Of a stretch of DNA of 5,099 bases, positions 1-5,099 are shown piece by piece (within the stretch, counting starts at the first letter, position 1; every line of letters starts with the position of its first letter). Made by a program: the position numbers and the translations under genes. This DNA is from Acidovorax sp. (lineage in GTDB: Bacteria; Pseudomonadota; Gammaproteobacteria; Burkholderiales; Burkholderiaceae_C), in NCBI GenBank assembly GCA_011620245.1, contig WOZN01000021.1, forward strand, positions 1 through 5,099. Direction: 5' to 3'. The notes under the pieces are model-generated. The model was not told where the DNA came from. It saw only the letters and a list, made by a program, of their open reading frames with translations, and did no database searches.

Positions 1-18
1 TTTTGACGGCCGGATTTG

Positions 19-91
19 GGATGCAGTGCGAGGCGCAAAGCGCGCCGTTTAGCTTTGCTAAACAAGCGATTTGCAATGACGCAATGCGCCC
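19..91. repeat. Imperfect 73-nt palindrome, candidate REP-like intergenic element
   Basis: The centre is a perfect 7-bp inverted repeat, GTTTAGC (47-53) and GCTAAAC (57-63), around a TTT loop. Outside it the arms continue to pair with interruptions: 41-43 with 66-68, AAA plus CG (35-39) with 70-74, 27-30 with 80-83, 23-25 with 85-87, and 19-20 with 90-91. I paired these by eye. There is no T tract after the stem, so it is not a classic intrinsic terminator for the upstream gene. Its length, its imperfect long stem and its position just before purF fit a REP/BIME-like or small non-autonomous element. Whether it is repeated elsewhere in the genome cannot be seen from this window. The palindrome is seen directly; the element class is inference. 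Confidence 0.5.
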
Positions 92-215
92 AAAGATGGC
101 TAGAAGTACAAGTTATTGCTTTGCGAGCCCTTGCCTTCATGACAGGGTGGCGGCCACAAGCTGTTGCCGAGAAAATTGGCGCGGGGCTGTTCCCGCAAAT
201 GGATGGAATCGAACT

Positions 216-1721
216 ATGTGTGGAATCGTCGGCGTCGTCAGCACAGCGCCCGTCAATCAGCTGATTTATGACGCCTTGCTGCTGCTGCAGCACCGGGGCC
301 AGGATGCAGCGGGCATCGTGACCCAGCAGGGCCGAAAATTCTTCATGCACAAGGCCAAGGGCATGGTGCGCGATGTGTTTCGCACGCGCAATATGCGGGC
401 CTTGCCGGGCAATGTGGGGCTGGGCCAGGTGCGCTACCCCACGGCGGGCAATGCCTTCAGCGAAGAAGAGGCGCAGCCGTTTTATGTGAACGCACCGTTT
501 GGCATCGTGCTGGTGCACAACGGCAACCTGACCAATGCGCTGGCACTGCGCACCGAACTCTTTCAGACCGACCACCGGCATACCAACACCGACAGTGACT
601 CGGAAGTGCTGCTTAACGTGTTTGCCCACGAACTCGAGCATGCCACCCGGGGCGTGCCCCTGCAGCCCGAAGATGTTTTTACGGCAGTGCGTGCCGTGCA
701 CAAGCGCATCAAGGGCTCGTATGCCGTCATCGCCCTGATCGCAGGGCATGGCATGCTGGCCTTCCGCGACCCCCACGGCATCCGGCCCTTGGCCATGGGG
801 CGCAGCCAGGATGGCACCGTGATGGTGGGCAGCGAGTCAGTGGCACTGGAGGGAACTTCGCACGTCTTCGAGCGCAACATCGACCCGGGCGAAGCCATCT
901 TCATCACGCTCGACGGCAAGGTGCACGCGCGCCAGTGCGCGGAGAATCCGCAGCTCAATCCCTGCATCTTCGAGTTCGTCTATCTGGCGCGGCCCGATTC
1001 GGAGCTCGATGGGATTTCGGTTTACCAGGCACGGCTGAACCTGGGCGAGGCCTTGGCCAAGCGGGTGGTGTCCACCGTGCCGCCGAACGAGATCGATGTG
1101 ATCATCCCCATCCCGGAGTCGAGCCGCCCCAGCGCAACCCAGCTGGCGCATCTGCTGGGCATTCCGTACCGCGAGGGGTTCGTCAAGAACCGCTATGTGG
1201 GCCGCACCTTCATCATGCCCGGCCAGGACGTGCGCAAGAAATCAGTGCGCCAGAAGCTCAATGTGATCGGCAGCGAGTTCAAGGGCCGCAATGTGCTGCT
1301 GGTGGACGATTCCATCGTGCGCGGCACGACCTCGCGCGAGATCGTGCAGATGGCGCGCGACGCCGGTGCCCGCAAGGTGTATCTGGCCAGCGCTGCGCCA
1401 CCGGTGCGCTACCCCAATGTGTATGGCATTGACATGCCCACCAGCAGCGAACTCGTGGCCCACAACCGCACGGTGGAAGAGGTGCGCCAGGTCATTGGCT
1501 GTGATGCGCTGATCTACCAGGATGTGGATGGCATGAAGCGGGCCATCGGTGTTCTCAATCCTGCCATTGCGGAGTTTGATGCCTCATGTTTCGACGGTGT
1601 CTATGTCACCGGTGACATCACGGTGGACGATATTGCGCGGCTCAACGAAGGCCGCGTGGGTGTGGAGGAGGGCGAAGAAGACAGTTCCCGCCTGGCGCTG
1701 CCCAACGCGCAGGTGGCCTGA
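216..1721 (+). CDS. purF: Amidophosphoribosyltransferase (glutamine PRPP amidotransferase)
   Basis: This cytoplasmic enzyme converts PRPP and glutamine to 5-phosphoribosylamine, the first committed step of purine synthesis. The 501-residue product is close to the E. coli length of about 505. The N-terminal half is a class II (Ntn) glutaminase: it opens MCGIVGVV, so Cys2 becomes the N-terminal nucleophile after Met removal, followed by HRGQDAAG (26-33), R73, N102-G103 and D128. The C-terminal half is a type I phosphoribosyltransferase with the PRPP loop VLLVDDSIVRGTT (D364, D365) and a flexible-loop region around 324-345. Met-Cys at the start means no propeptide, placing it with the E. coli type rather than the Fe-S B. 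subtilis type. I chose ATG 216 because it puts Cys2 in place; a weak GGAA (205-208) lies upstream. The frame stays open to position 3, but that extension has no family counterpart. The next gene, gltX, follows after 99 bp with no visible terminator. Confidence 0.97.
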   Translation: MCGIVGVVSTAPVNQLIYDALLLLQHRGQDAAGIVTQQGRKFFMHKAKGMVRDVFRTRNMRALPGNVGLGQVRYPTAGNAFSEEEAQPFYVNAPFGIVLVHNGNLTNALALRTELFQTDHRHTNTDSDSEVLLNVFAHELEHATRGVPLQPEDVFTAVRAVHKRIKGSYAVIALIAGHGMLAFRDPHGIRPLAMGRSQDGTVMVGSESVALEGTSHVFERNIDPGEAIFITLDGKVHARQCAENPQLNPCIFEFVYLARPDSELDGISVYQARLNLGEALAKRVVSTVPPNEIDVIIPIPESSRPSATQLAHLLGIPYREGFVKNRYVGRTFIMPGQDVRKKSVRQKLNVIGSEFKGRNVLLVDDSIVRGTTSREIVQMARDAGARKVYLASAAPPVRYPNVYGIDMPTSSELVAHNRTVEEVRQVIGCDALIYQDVDGMKRAIGVLNPAIAEFDASCFDGVYVTGDITVDDIARLNEGRVGVEEGEEDSSRLALPNAQVA

Positions 1722-1800
1722 GCGCGACGATTGCCGGCCAGGCTCCCTCACGAACCTGTGCCTTCCCCTATTGCTGACCCAAGACCACGAAGCTGGGCCA

Positions 1801-1824
1801 ATGCGCCTGGTCTACCTGCCATGA
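1801..1824 (+). other. Possible 7-codon leader ORF overlapping the gltX start
   Basis: ATG at 1801 opens the frame MRLVYLP and stops at TGA 1822-1824. That stop overlaps the gltX ATG (1821-1823) in an ATGA arrangement, the geometry typical of translational coupling. The gltX start has no clear Shine-Dalgarno sequence, so ribosomes ending here could supply initiation. However, the mini-ORF itself also lacks a good ribosome binding site, and short frames of this size arise easily by chance. This is a layout observation, not an established gene. Confidence 0.2.
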
Positions 1825-3236
1825 CTGAACAGAATTCTCCCCTGCGTGTGCGCACCCGTTTCGCACCATCGCCTACCGGCTTCATTCACCTGGGCAATAT
1901 CCGCTCGGCGCTCTACCCATGGGCATTTGCACGCGCCACGGGCGGGGATTTCATCCTGCGCATCGAGGACACCGATCTGGAGCGATCCAGCCAGGCTGCA
2001 GTCGATGTCATTCTGGAAAGCATGCACTGGCTGGGCATGGACCCCGATGAAGGCCCGTTCTACCAGACGCAGCGTATGGATCGTTACAAGGAAGTGCTGG
2101 CCCAACTGCAGGCGGCAGGCCATGTCTACCCCTGCTACATGAGCGTGGCCGAACTGGATGCTTTGCGCGAAAAGCAGATGGCAGCCAAGGAAAAACCCCG
2201 CTATGACGGTACCTGGCGTCCGGAGGCGGGCAAGACCCTGCCGCCCGTGCCTGAAGGTGTCCAGCCCGTGCTGCGCTTCAAGAACCCGCAAGGCGGCGTG
2301 GTGGCATGGGAAGACAAGGTCAAGGGCCGCATCGAGATCAGCAATGAAGAACTGGACGACTTGGTGATTGCGCGCTCCGACGGCACGCCAACCTACAACT
2401 TCTGCGTGGTGGTGGACGATATCGACATGGCCATCACCCATGTGATCCGCGGGGATGACCATGTGAACAACACGCCGCGCCAGATCAATATCTTCCATGC
2501 CCTGGGCAAGGAACCGCCAGTCTATGCCCACCTGCCCACGGTGCTCAATGAGCAGGGCGAGAAGATGAGCAAGCGCCACGGTGCCAAGCCTGTCACGCAG
2601 TACCGCGATGAGGGCTATCTGCCCGATGCCATGGTGAACTACCTGGCACGCCTGGGCTGGAGCCATGGGGATGACGAAATTTTCAGCCGTGAGCAGTTTC
2701 TGCAGTGGTTCAACCTGGACCACCTGGGCCGCAGCGCCGCGCAGTTCGATGAAGCCAAGCTGCGCTGGGTGAACGCCCAGCACCTCAAGGCCATGGCCGA
2801 TGATGCACTGGCGGCCCTGGTCGCCCCCCAACTGGAGAAGCGCGGCATTGCTGCGGCAGACCTGGCCGATGGCCGTCTGCTCCGTATCTGTGCCCTGTTC
2901 AAGGACCGGTGCGATACCACGGTGGCCCTCGCGGACTGGGCCTTTGTGTTCTATGGGCCCGTTTTGCCCCTGGAGGAGGAGCGTACCCAGTATGTGACCT
3001 CTGCCATCGCTCCTGCTCTGGATGCGCTGGCCGATGCGCTGTCCACATGCGAATGGGACAAGGCGTCCATCAATGCAGCCTTCAAGCAGGTGCTGGCGGT
3101 GCACGGACTCAAGATGCCTCAACTGGCCATGCCCGTGCGGGTTCTGACCATGGGATCAGCGCACACGCCATCGATTGATGCAGTGCTGGAACTGGTGGGG
3201 CGTGAAAAAGTTGTAGCGCGTTTGCGAAACCGCTAA
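1821..3236 (+). CDS. gltX: Glutamyl-tRNA synthetase (glutamate--tRNA ligase)
   Basis: This cytoplasmic class I aminoacyl-tRNA synthetase attaches glutamate to tRNA-Glu, using ATP. In many betaproteobacteria that also have GatCAB it can be non-discriminating; the sequence alone does not settle that here. The 471-residue product has the expected length. The Rossmann fold begins [16 protein letters not shown], where H23-L24-G25-N26 is the HIGH-type motif. Next come RIEDTD (47-52), the active-site segment RGDDH (210-214) and the KMSKR loop (248-252). An alpha-helical anticodon-binding part fills the C-terminal third. The zinc-binding cysteine cluster of E. coli GluRS is not evident: only one cysteine is seen in the YPCYM segment. 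I chose ATG 1821 because the conserved N-terminus begins right after it; an in-frame TTG at 1731 would add 30 unconserved residues. No strong Shine-Dalgarno is visible. Its last codons contain the promoter of the following tRNA genes, one of which encodes its own substrate. Confidence 0.97.
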   Translation: MTEQNSPLRVRTRFAPSPTGFIHLGNIRSALYPWAFARATGGDFILRIEDTDLERSSQAAVDVILESMHWLGMDPDEGPFYQTQRMDRYKEVLAQLQAAGHVYPCYMSVAELDALREKQMAAKEKPRYDGTWRPEAGKTLPPVPEGVQPVLRFKNPQGGVVAWEDKVKGRIEISNEELDDLVIARSDGTPTYNFCVVVDDIDMAITHVIRGDDHVNNTPRQINIFHALGKEPPVYAHLPTVLNEQGEKMSKRHGAKPVTQYRDEGYLPDAMVNYLARLGWSHGDDEIFSREQFLQWFNLDHLGRSAAQFDEAKLRWVNAQHLKAMADDALAALVAPQLEKRGIAAADLADGRLLRICALFKDRCDTTVALADWAFVFYGPVLPLEEERTQYVTSAIAPALDALADALSTCEWDKASINAAFKQVLAVHGLKMPQLAMPVRVLTMGSAHTPSIDAVLELVGREKVVARLRNR

Positions 3237-3251
3237 AAATCTGTCTATAAT
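3222..3251 (+). promoter_or_regulatory. Sigma70-type promoter of the tRNA operon
   Basis: A perfect TATAAT lies at 3246-3251 and a -35-like TTGCGA at 3222-3227, separated by 18 bp. The -35 box sits inside the last sense codons of gltX, and the -10 box starts 10 bp after its stop. Transcription would begin near 3258, giving a 5' leader of roughly 40 nt before tRNA-Ala. This allows tRNA expression independent of gltX, although read-through from gltX is also possible because no terminator separates them. Confidence 0.7.
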
Positions 3252-3298
3252 TCAAGGCTCGATTGATGACAACAGTTGCAGTGTGATTGAAGTCATTT

Positions 3299-3374
<76 letters not shown>

Positions 3375-3410
3375 AGGTTTGTTGATAGATACGGTTAGTT
3401 CCAAGGTTTT

Positions 3411-3486
3411 GACCCCATCGTCTAGAGGCCTAGGACATCACCCTTTCACGGTGAGTACCGGGGTTCGAATCCCCGTGGGGTCGCCA
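3411..3486 (+). tRNA. tRNA-Glu, anticodon TTC
   Basis: This is a complete 76-nt cloverleaf with encoded CCA. The acceptor stem GACCCCA pairs with TGGGGTC. The anticodon stem TCACC/GGTGA encloses the loop CTTTCAC, giving anticodon UUC, which reads GAA and GAG. The T arm contains GGGGTTCGAATCCCC. It lies 36 bp after tRNA-Ala, with no promoter or terminator between them. It is a substrate of the glutamyl-tRNA synthetase encoded by the gltX gene just upstream. Confidence 0.97.
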
Positions 3487-3536
3487 AGTTGTAGCGCTTG
3501 GCTTGTGTGAAGAATGCAAGCAAAAGCTGCCTGCCA

Positions 3537-3613
3537 GGAGTGGTAGTTCAGTTGGTTAGAATACCGGCCTGTCACGCCGGGGGTCGCGGGTTCGAGTCCC
3601 GTCCACTCCGCCA
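3537..3613 (+). tRNA. tRNA-Asp, anticodon GTC
   Basis: This is a complete 77-nt cloverleaf with encoded CCA. The acceptor stem GGAGTGG pairs with CCACTCC, with discriminator G. The anticodon stem CCGGC/GCCGG encloses the loop CTGTCAC, giving anticodon GUC, which reads GAC and GAU. It is the last gene of the tRNA transcript, 50 bp after tRNA-Glu. A short CTTG/CAAG-type stem in that spacer (3501-3505 with 3517-3521) could help processing. An intrinsic terminator begins 5 bp after its CCA. Confidence 0.97.
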
Positions 3614-3618
3614 ATATT

Positions 3619-3650
3619 AAAAAACCCGTTGAAAATCAACGGGTTTTTTT
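3619..3650. terminator. Bidirectional intrinsic terminator of the tRNA operon
   Basis: A perfect 14-bp stem, 3619-3632 with 3636-3649, encloses an AAA loop. The core is ACCCGTTGA/TCAACGGGT, with six A at the outer 5' side and seven T at the 3' side. On the plus strand this is a textbook Rho-independent terminator for the three tRNAs. Because the A tract mirrors the T tract, the minus-strand transcript would also end in a stem followed by six U. It can therefore stop transcription arriving from the isomerase side too. Confidence 0.93.
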
Positions 3651-3654
3651 CTTT

Positions 3655-3677
3655 TATGCGCCCAGCATGGGCGCATA
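3655..3677. repeat. Perfect 9-bp inverted repeat next to the terminator
   Basis: TATGCGCCC (3655-3663) and GGGCGCATA (3669-3677) form a perfect GC-rich stem with an AGCAT loop. It starts 5 bp after the T tract of the tRNA terminator. It has no T tract of its own on the plus strand. On the minus strand it would be the last structure transcribed before the shared terminator, where it might protect a 3' end or aid termination. An operator is also possible, but no regulator gene is nearby. Confidence 0.55.
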
Positions 3678-3774
3678 CCTGCCATCGCTGGTGGCGCAAC
3701 AGTGCCATGTTGCTCAACAAGTGGAGGCCCCCTATGCCGATTCGACTCATGTAGCCACCATGCAACCGCTGGCA

Positions 3775-4108
3775 TCAGGTTTTGACCCAGGTGTTACCCG
3801 CACCTGCTGCCTTGCCTTGTCCAGGTAGGGGCTCCGGTTCAGCCCCTGCAGTTGTGTAGTCCACGTTCCCTTGCTTCCACAAGCGCGTCAAGCTGACACC
3901 AGCGCTTTGCTCTTTTGGGATGCTGCGCAAAAGTGCGACCAGTGCCTGGCGGGCGGCTTTCAGGTGCTCTGACGGGGCTTCCGCTTTCCGCCTGGGCCAC
4001 AGCGTGTATGCTGCTGCGGCTTCAGCCCAGGCTGAGTCATTGCGCACGGCCGTATCGGCCTCGGTAAGGAGTGTGGCGGAAGGGGTGGCGGAGTGTTTCC
4101 AGTGTCAT
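3775..4108 (-). pseudogene. Small unrecognised reading frame, apparently frameshifted
   Basis: I do not recognise a family. ATG 4108-4106 follows a strong GGAGGAG but, read straight, gives only 23 codons (MTLETLRHPF...) before a TGA. The overlapping frame, shifted by one base, stays open to the stop at 3775-3777 and encodes about 110 residues if joined. Dropping one C from the CCCC run at 4082-4085 links MTLETLRHP to SATLLTEADTAVRNDSAW, and the third codon positions after that point are more GC-rich in the joined frame. The joined product has an alanine-rich, basic helical middle and a Pro/Gly/Ala-rich tail, with no signal peptide or membrane segment. Without the repair, the only other start is GTG 4047, which gives 90 residues with no good ribosome binding site. 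It lies 83 bp after the isomerase gene on the same strand. It may be a decayed gene, a sequencing error or not a gene at all. Confidence 0.4.
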
Positions 4109-4111
4109 GTA

Positions 4112-4118
4112 CTCCTCC
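4112..4118 (-). promoter_or_regulatory. Strong Shine-Dalgarno sequence before the small reading frame
   Basis: On the minus strand GGAGGAG (4118-4112) lies just before ATG 4108; the GGAGG core is 5 nt from the start codon. It is the best ribosome binding site in the window, better than those of purF, gltX or the isomerase. It is the main reason for placing the start of the small frame here rather than at GTG 4047. Confidence 0.5.
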
Positions 4119-4191
4119 AACCCATCCCTGCCCGCCTGAACCCGCTCCGTGGCTATGCCATCACTTTGGTGCGAATGCAGCAATTCCCTTC

Positions 4192-4977
4192 TTACTCGAC
4201 CTTGGCCTTGGCGCGCAGCTCTTCCTGGAACTTCGCCAGTTTCTGCTGCTGCAGCTGTTGTGCCACCTGGGGCTTGACCTCGTCCAGCTTGGGCAGCTTG
4301 GCCTGGCGCACATCGTCCAGACGGATCACGTGCCAGCCAAACTGGCTCTTCACTGGGGTATCGGTCATCTTGCCCTTGCCGAGCTTGATCAGGGCTTCGG
4401 TGAATTCGCTCACGTAGCTGGCGGGGTTGGCCCAGTCCAGATCGCCGCCTTTGGCGCCAGAGCCTGGATCCTTGGATTGCTTCCTGGCGATGTCTTCGAA
4501 CTTGGCGCCCTTCTTGATGGAGGCGATGATGGCCTTGGCATCTGCTTCCTTGTCCACCAGGATATGGCTGGCCTTGTATTCCTTGCCGCTGTTGGCTGCT
4601 ACGAACTTGTCGTATTCAGCCTGGATTTCAGCGTCGGTGACAGGGTTGTTCTTCAGGAAGTCGGCGAATAGCTCGCGGATCAGGACGGTCTGGCGGGCGA
4701 GTTCCATCTGTGCCTTGTAATCGGCTGATGCTTCCAGGCCCCGCTTTTGCGCTTCTTGCAGGAAGATTTCGCGGGCGATCACTTCTTCCTTGATCTGGCC
4801 TTCCATTTCCGGGGTTACGGGGCGGCCGGAGCGCTCCACCTGTTGCCGCAGGATTTCGGCGCGTTCTTTGGGAACGGCCTTGCCATTCACGATGGCAATG
4901 TTCTGGGCGGATACAGGCAGGGCCATCGTGCCCAGCACGGCAGCGGCCAAGAGGCCGGACAGGAGCTGTTTCTTCAT
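4192..4977 (-). CDS. Periplasmic peptidyl-prolyl cis-trans isomerase, PpiC/SurA-type parvulin
   Basis: The product catalyses cis-trans isomerisation of prolyl bonds and probably chaperones exported or outer-membrane proteins in the periplasm. Of 261 residues, 1-24 form a signal peptide: a Lys-Lys start, a hydrophobic core and a VSA cleavage site before QN. The mature chain has an N-terminal helical part (about 25-130) rich in charged residues, as in SurA_N-type chaperone domains. A single parvulin domain follows (about 133-224): ASHILV with H138, DPGSGAKGGDLDW (170-182) and FGWHVIRLDDV (213-223) are hallmark segments. A basic, Gln-rich tail (LQQQKLAKFQEEL) ends it. One rotamase domain and this size resemble Bordetella Par27-type proteins rather than two-domain SurA. 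I chose ATG 4977 because it starts the signal peptide; the frame extends to 5085, but that overlaps the upstream gene. The ribosome binding site is weak (GGA). The gene follows a BolA-like end by 67 bp and is probably cotranscribed with it. Confidence 0.93.
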   Translation of the reverse strand: MKKQLLSGLLAAAVLGTMALPVSAQNIAIVNGKAVPKERAEILRQQVERSGRPVTPEMEGQIKEEVIAREIFLQEAQKRGLEASADYKAQMELARQTVLIRELFADFLKNNPVTDAEIQAEYDKFVAANSGKEYKASHILVDKEADAKAIIASIKKGAKFEDIARKQSKDPGSGAKGGDLDWANPASYVSEFTEALIKLGKGKMTDTPVKSQFGWHVIRLDDVRQAKLPKLDEVKPQVAQQLQQQKLAKFQEELRAKAKVE

Positions 4978-5044
4978 GCGGAATCCAAAAAATGAGAAAG
5001 TGATTGCAGGCTGAACGCCGACAATTGCAAAGTTGGGGGCCGGT

Positions 5045-5099
5045 TCAGAGAACTTCAATGGCGATGGCGTGAACGCCCTGGTCAATAAATTCTTGCAGC
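5045..5099 (-). CDS. C-terminal end of a probable BolA-family protein (partial)
   Basis: Only the last 17 codons and the stop (TGA at 5047-5045) are in the window; the 5' part lies beyond 5099. The visible end reads LQEFIDQGVHAIAIEVL. A GVHAIAIE-like segment right before the stop is typical of BolA/IbaG-family proteins, which bind glutaredoxin and Fe-S clusters or act as regulators. In relatives, from memory, a bolA-type gene commonly precedes a parvulin gene of this kind, which agrees with the 67-bp spacing here. With 17 residues the family assignment is tentative. Confidence 0.55.
   Translation of the reverse strand, partial: LQEFIDQGVHAIAIEVL

Noticed and set aside
3..215. 71-residue N-terminal extension of PurF (frame open to position 3)
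   Set aside because: It would bury the catalytic Cys2, which must become N-terminal; the extension crosses the palindromic element and has no family counterpart.
1731..1820. 30-residue upstream extension of GltX from a TTG
   Set aside because: No ribosome binding site, proline-rich unconserved residues; the family N-terminus begins right after ATG 1821.
1812..3122. 436-codon minus-strand ORF opposite gltX
   Set aside because: It lies almost entirely antisense to an unmistakable gltX; long antisense frames are expected in GC-rich coding DNA, and the product shows no recognisable motif.
3556..3765. 69-codon minus-strand ORF ending in GTRTRDPRRDRPVF
   Set aside because: Its end is the antisense of tRNA-Asp and it crosses the terminator; a well-known spurious pattern.
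3667..3828. 53-codon plus-strand ORF beginning in the hairpin (MGAYLPSLV...)
   Set aside because: No ribosome binding site, weak codon bias, starts inside the palindrome directly after a terminator.
4093..4671. 192-codon plus-strand ORF opposite the isomerase gene
   Set aside because: Antisense shadow of a clear parvulin gene with signal peptide and hallmark motifs; no recognisable product.
4978..5085. 36-residue upstream extension of the isomerase
   Set aside because: It would put residues before the signal peptide and overlap the BolA-like gene; ATG 4977 is the natural start.

Overview
The window looks like a housekeeping stretch of a Gram-negative betaproteobacterial chromosome, most likely Burkholderiales and probably Comamonadaceae. 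This rests on the GC-rich codon use, the E. coli-type PurF, the GluRS with a [11 protein letters not shown] start, the 3'-CCA-encoding tRNAs, and a Bordetella Par27-like parvulin next to a BolA-family end. The genus cannot be fixed from the sequence alone.

Layout, left to right. Positions 1-215 hold no gene I can support. They contain a 73-nt imperfect palindrome (19-91) resembling a REP-type intergenic element, followed by the purF leader. purF (216-1721, +) encodes glutamine PRPP amidotransferase, the first committed enzyme of purine synthesis. A 99-bp gap without a visible terminator leads to gltX (1821-3236, +), glutamyl-tRNA synthetase. The gltX start overlaps the stop of a 7-codon reading frame. 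A consensus-like sigma70 promoter lies across the last gltX codons and drives three tRNA genes, Ala(GGC), Glu(UUC) and Asp(GUC), at 3299-3613. The tRNA set ends in a strong intrinsic terminator (3619-3650) whose symmetry should let it work in both directions.

Positions 3651-4191 carry no confidently annotated gene. They hold a perfect 9-bp hairpin (3655-3677) and, on the minus strand, a small unrecognised reading frame (3775-4108) with a strong Shine-Dalgarno sequence. It seems to be broken by a single-base frameshift. Beyond it, also on the minus strand, are a periplasmic PpiC/SurA-type peptidyl-prolyl isomerase (4192-4977) and, at the window edge, the last codons of a probable BolA-family gene (5045-5099). 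These minus-strand genes run bolA-like -> isomerase -> small frame and converge on the tRNA terminator.

Functionally this is nucleotide synthesis, tRNA charging plus one of its substrate tRNAs (Glu), and envelope protein folding. I see no mobile element, CRISPR array, phage gene or defence module, and no convincing new biological system. The points worth a second look are the palindromic element, the apparently frameshifted small gene, the mini-ORF at the gltX start, and the gltX-tRNA arrangement.
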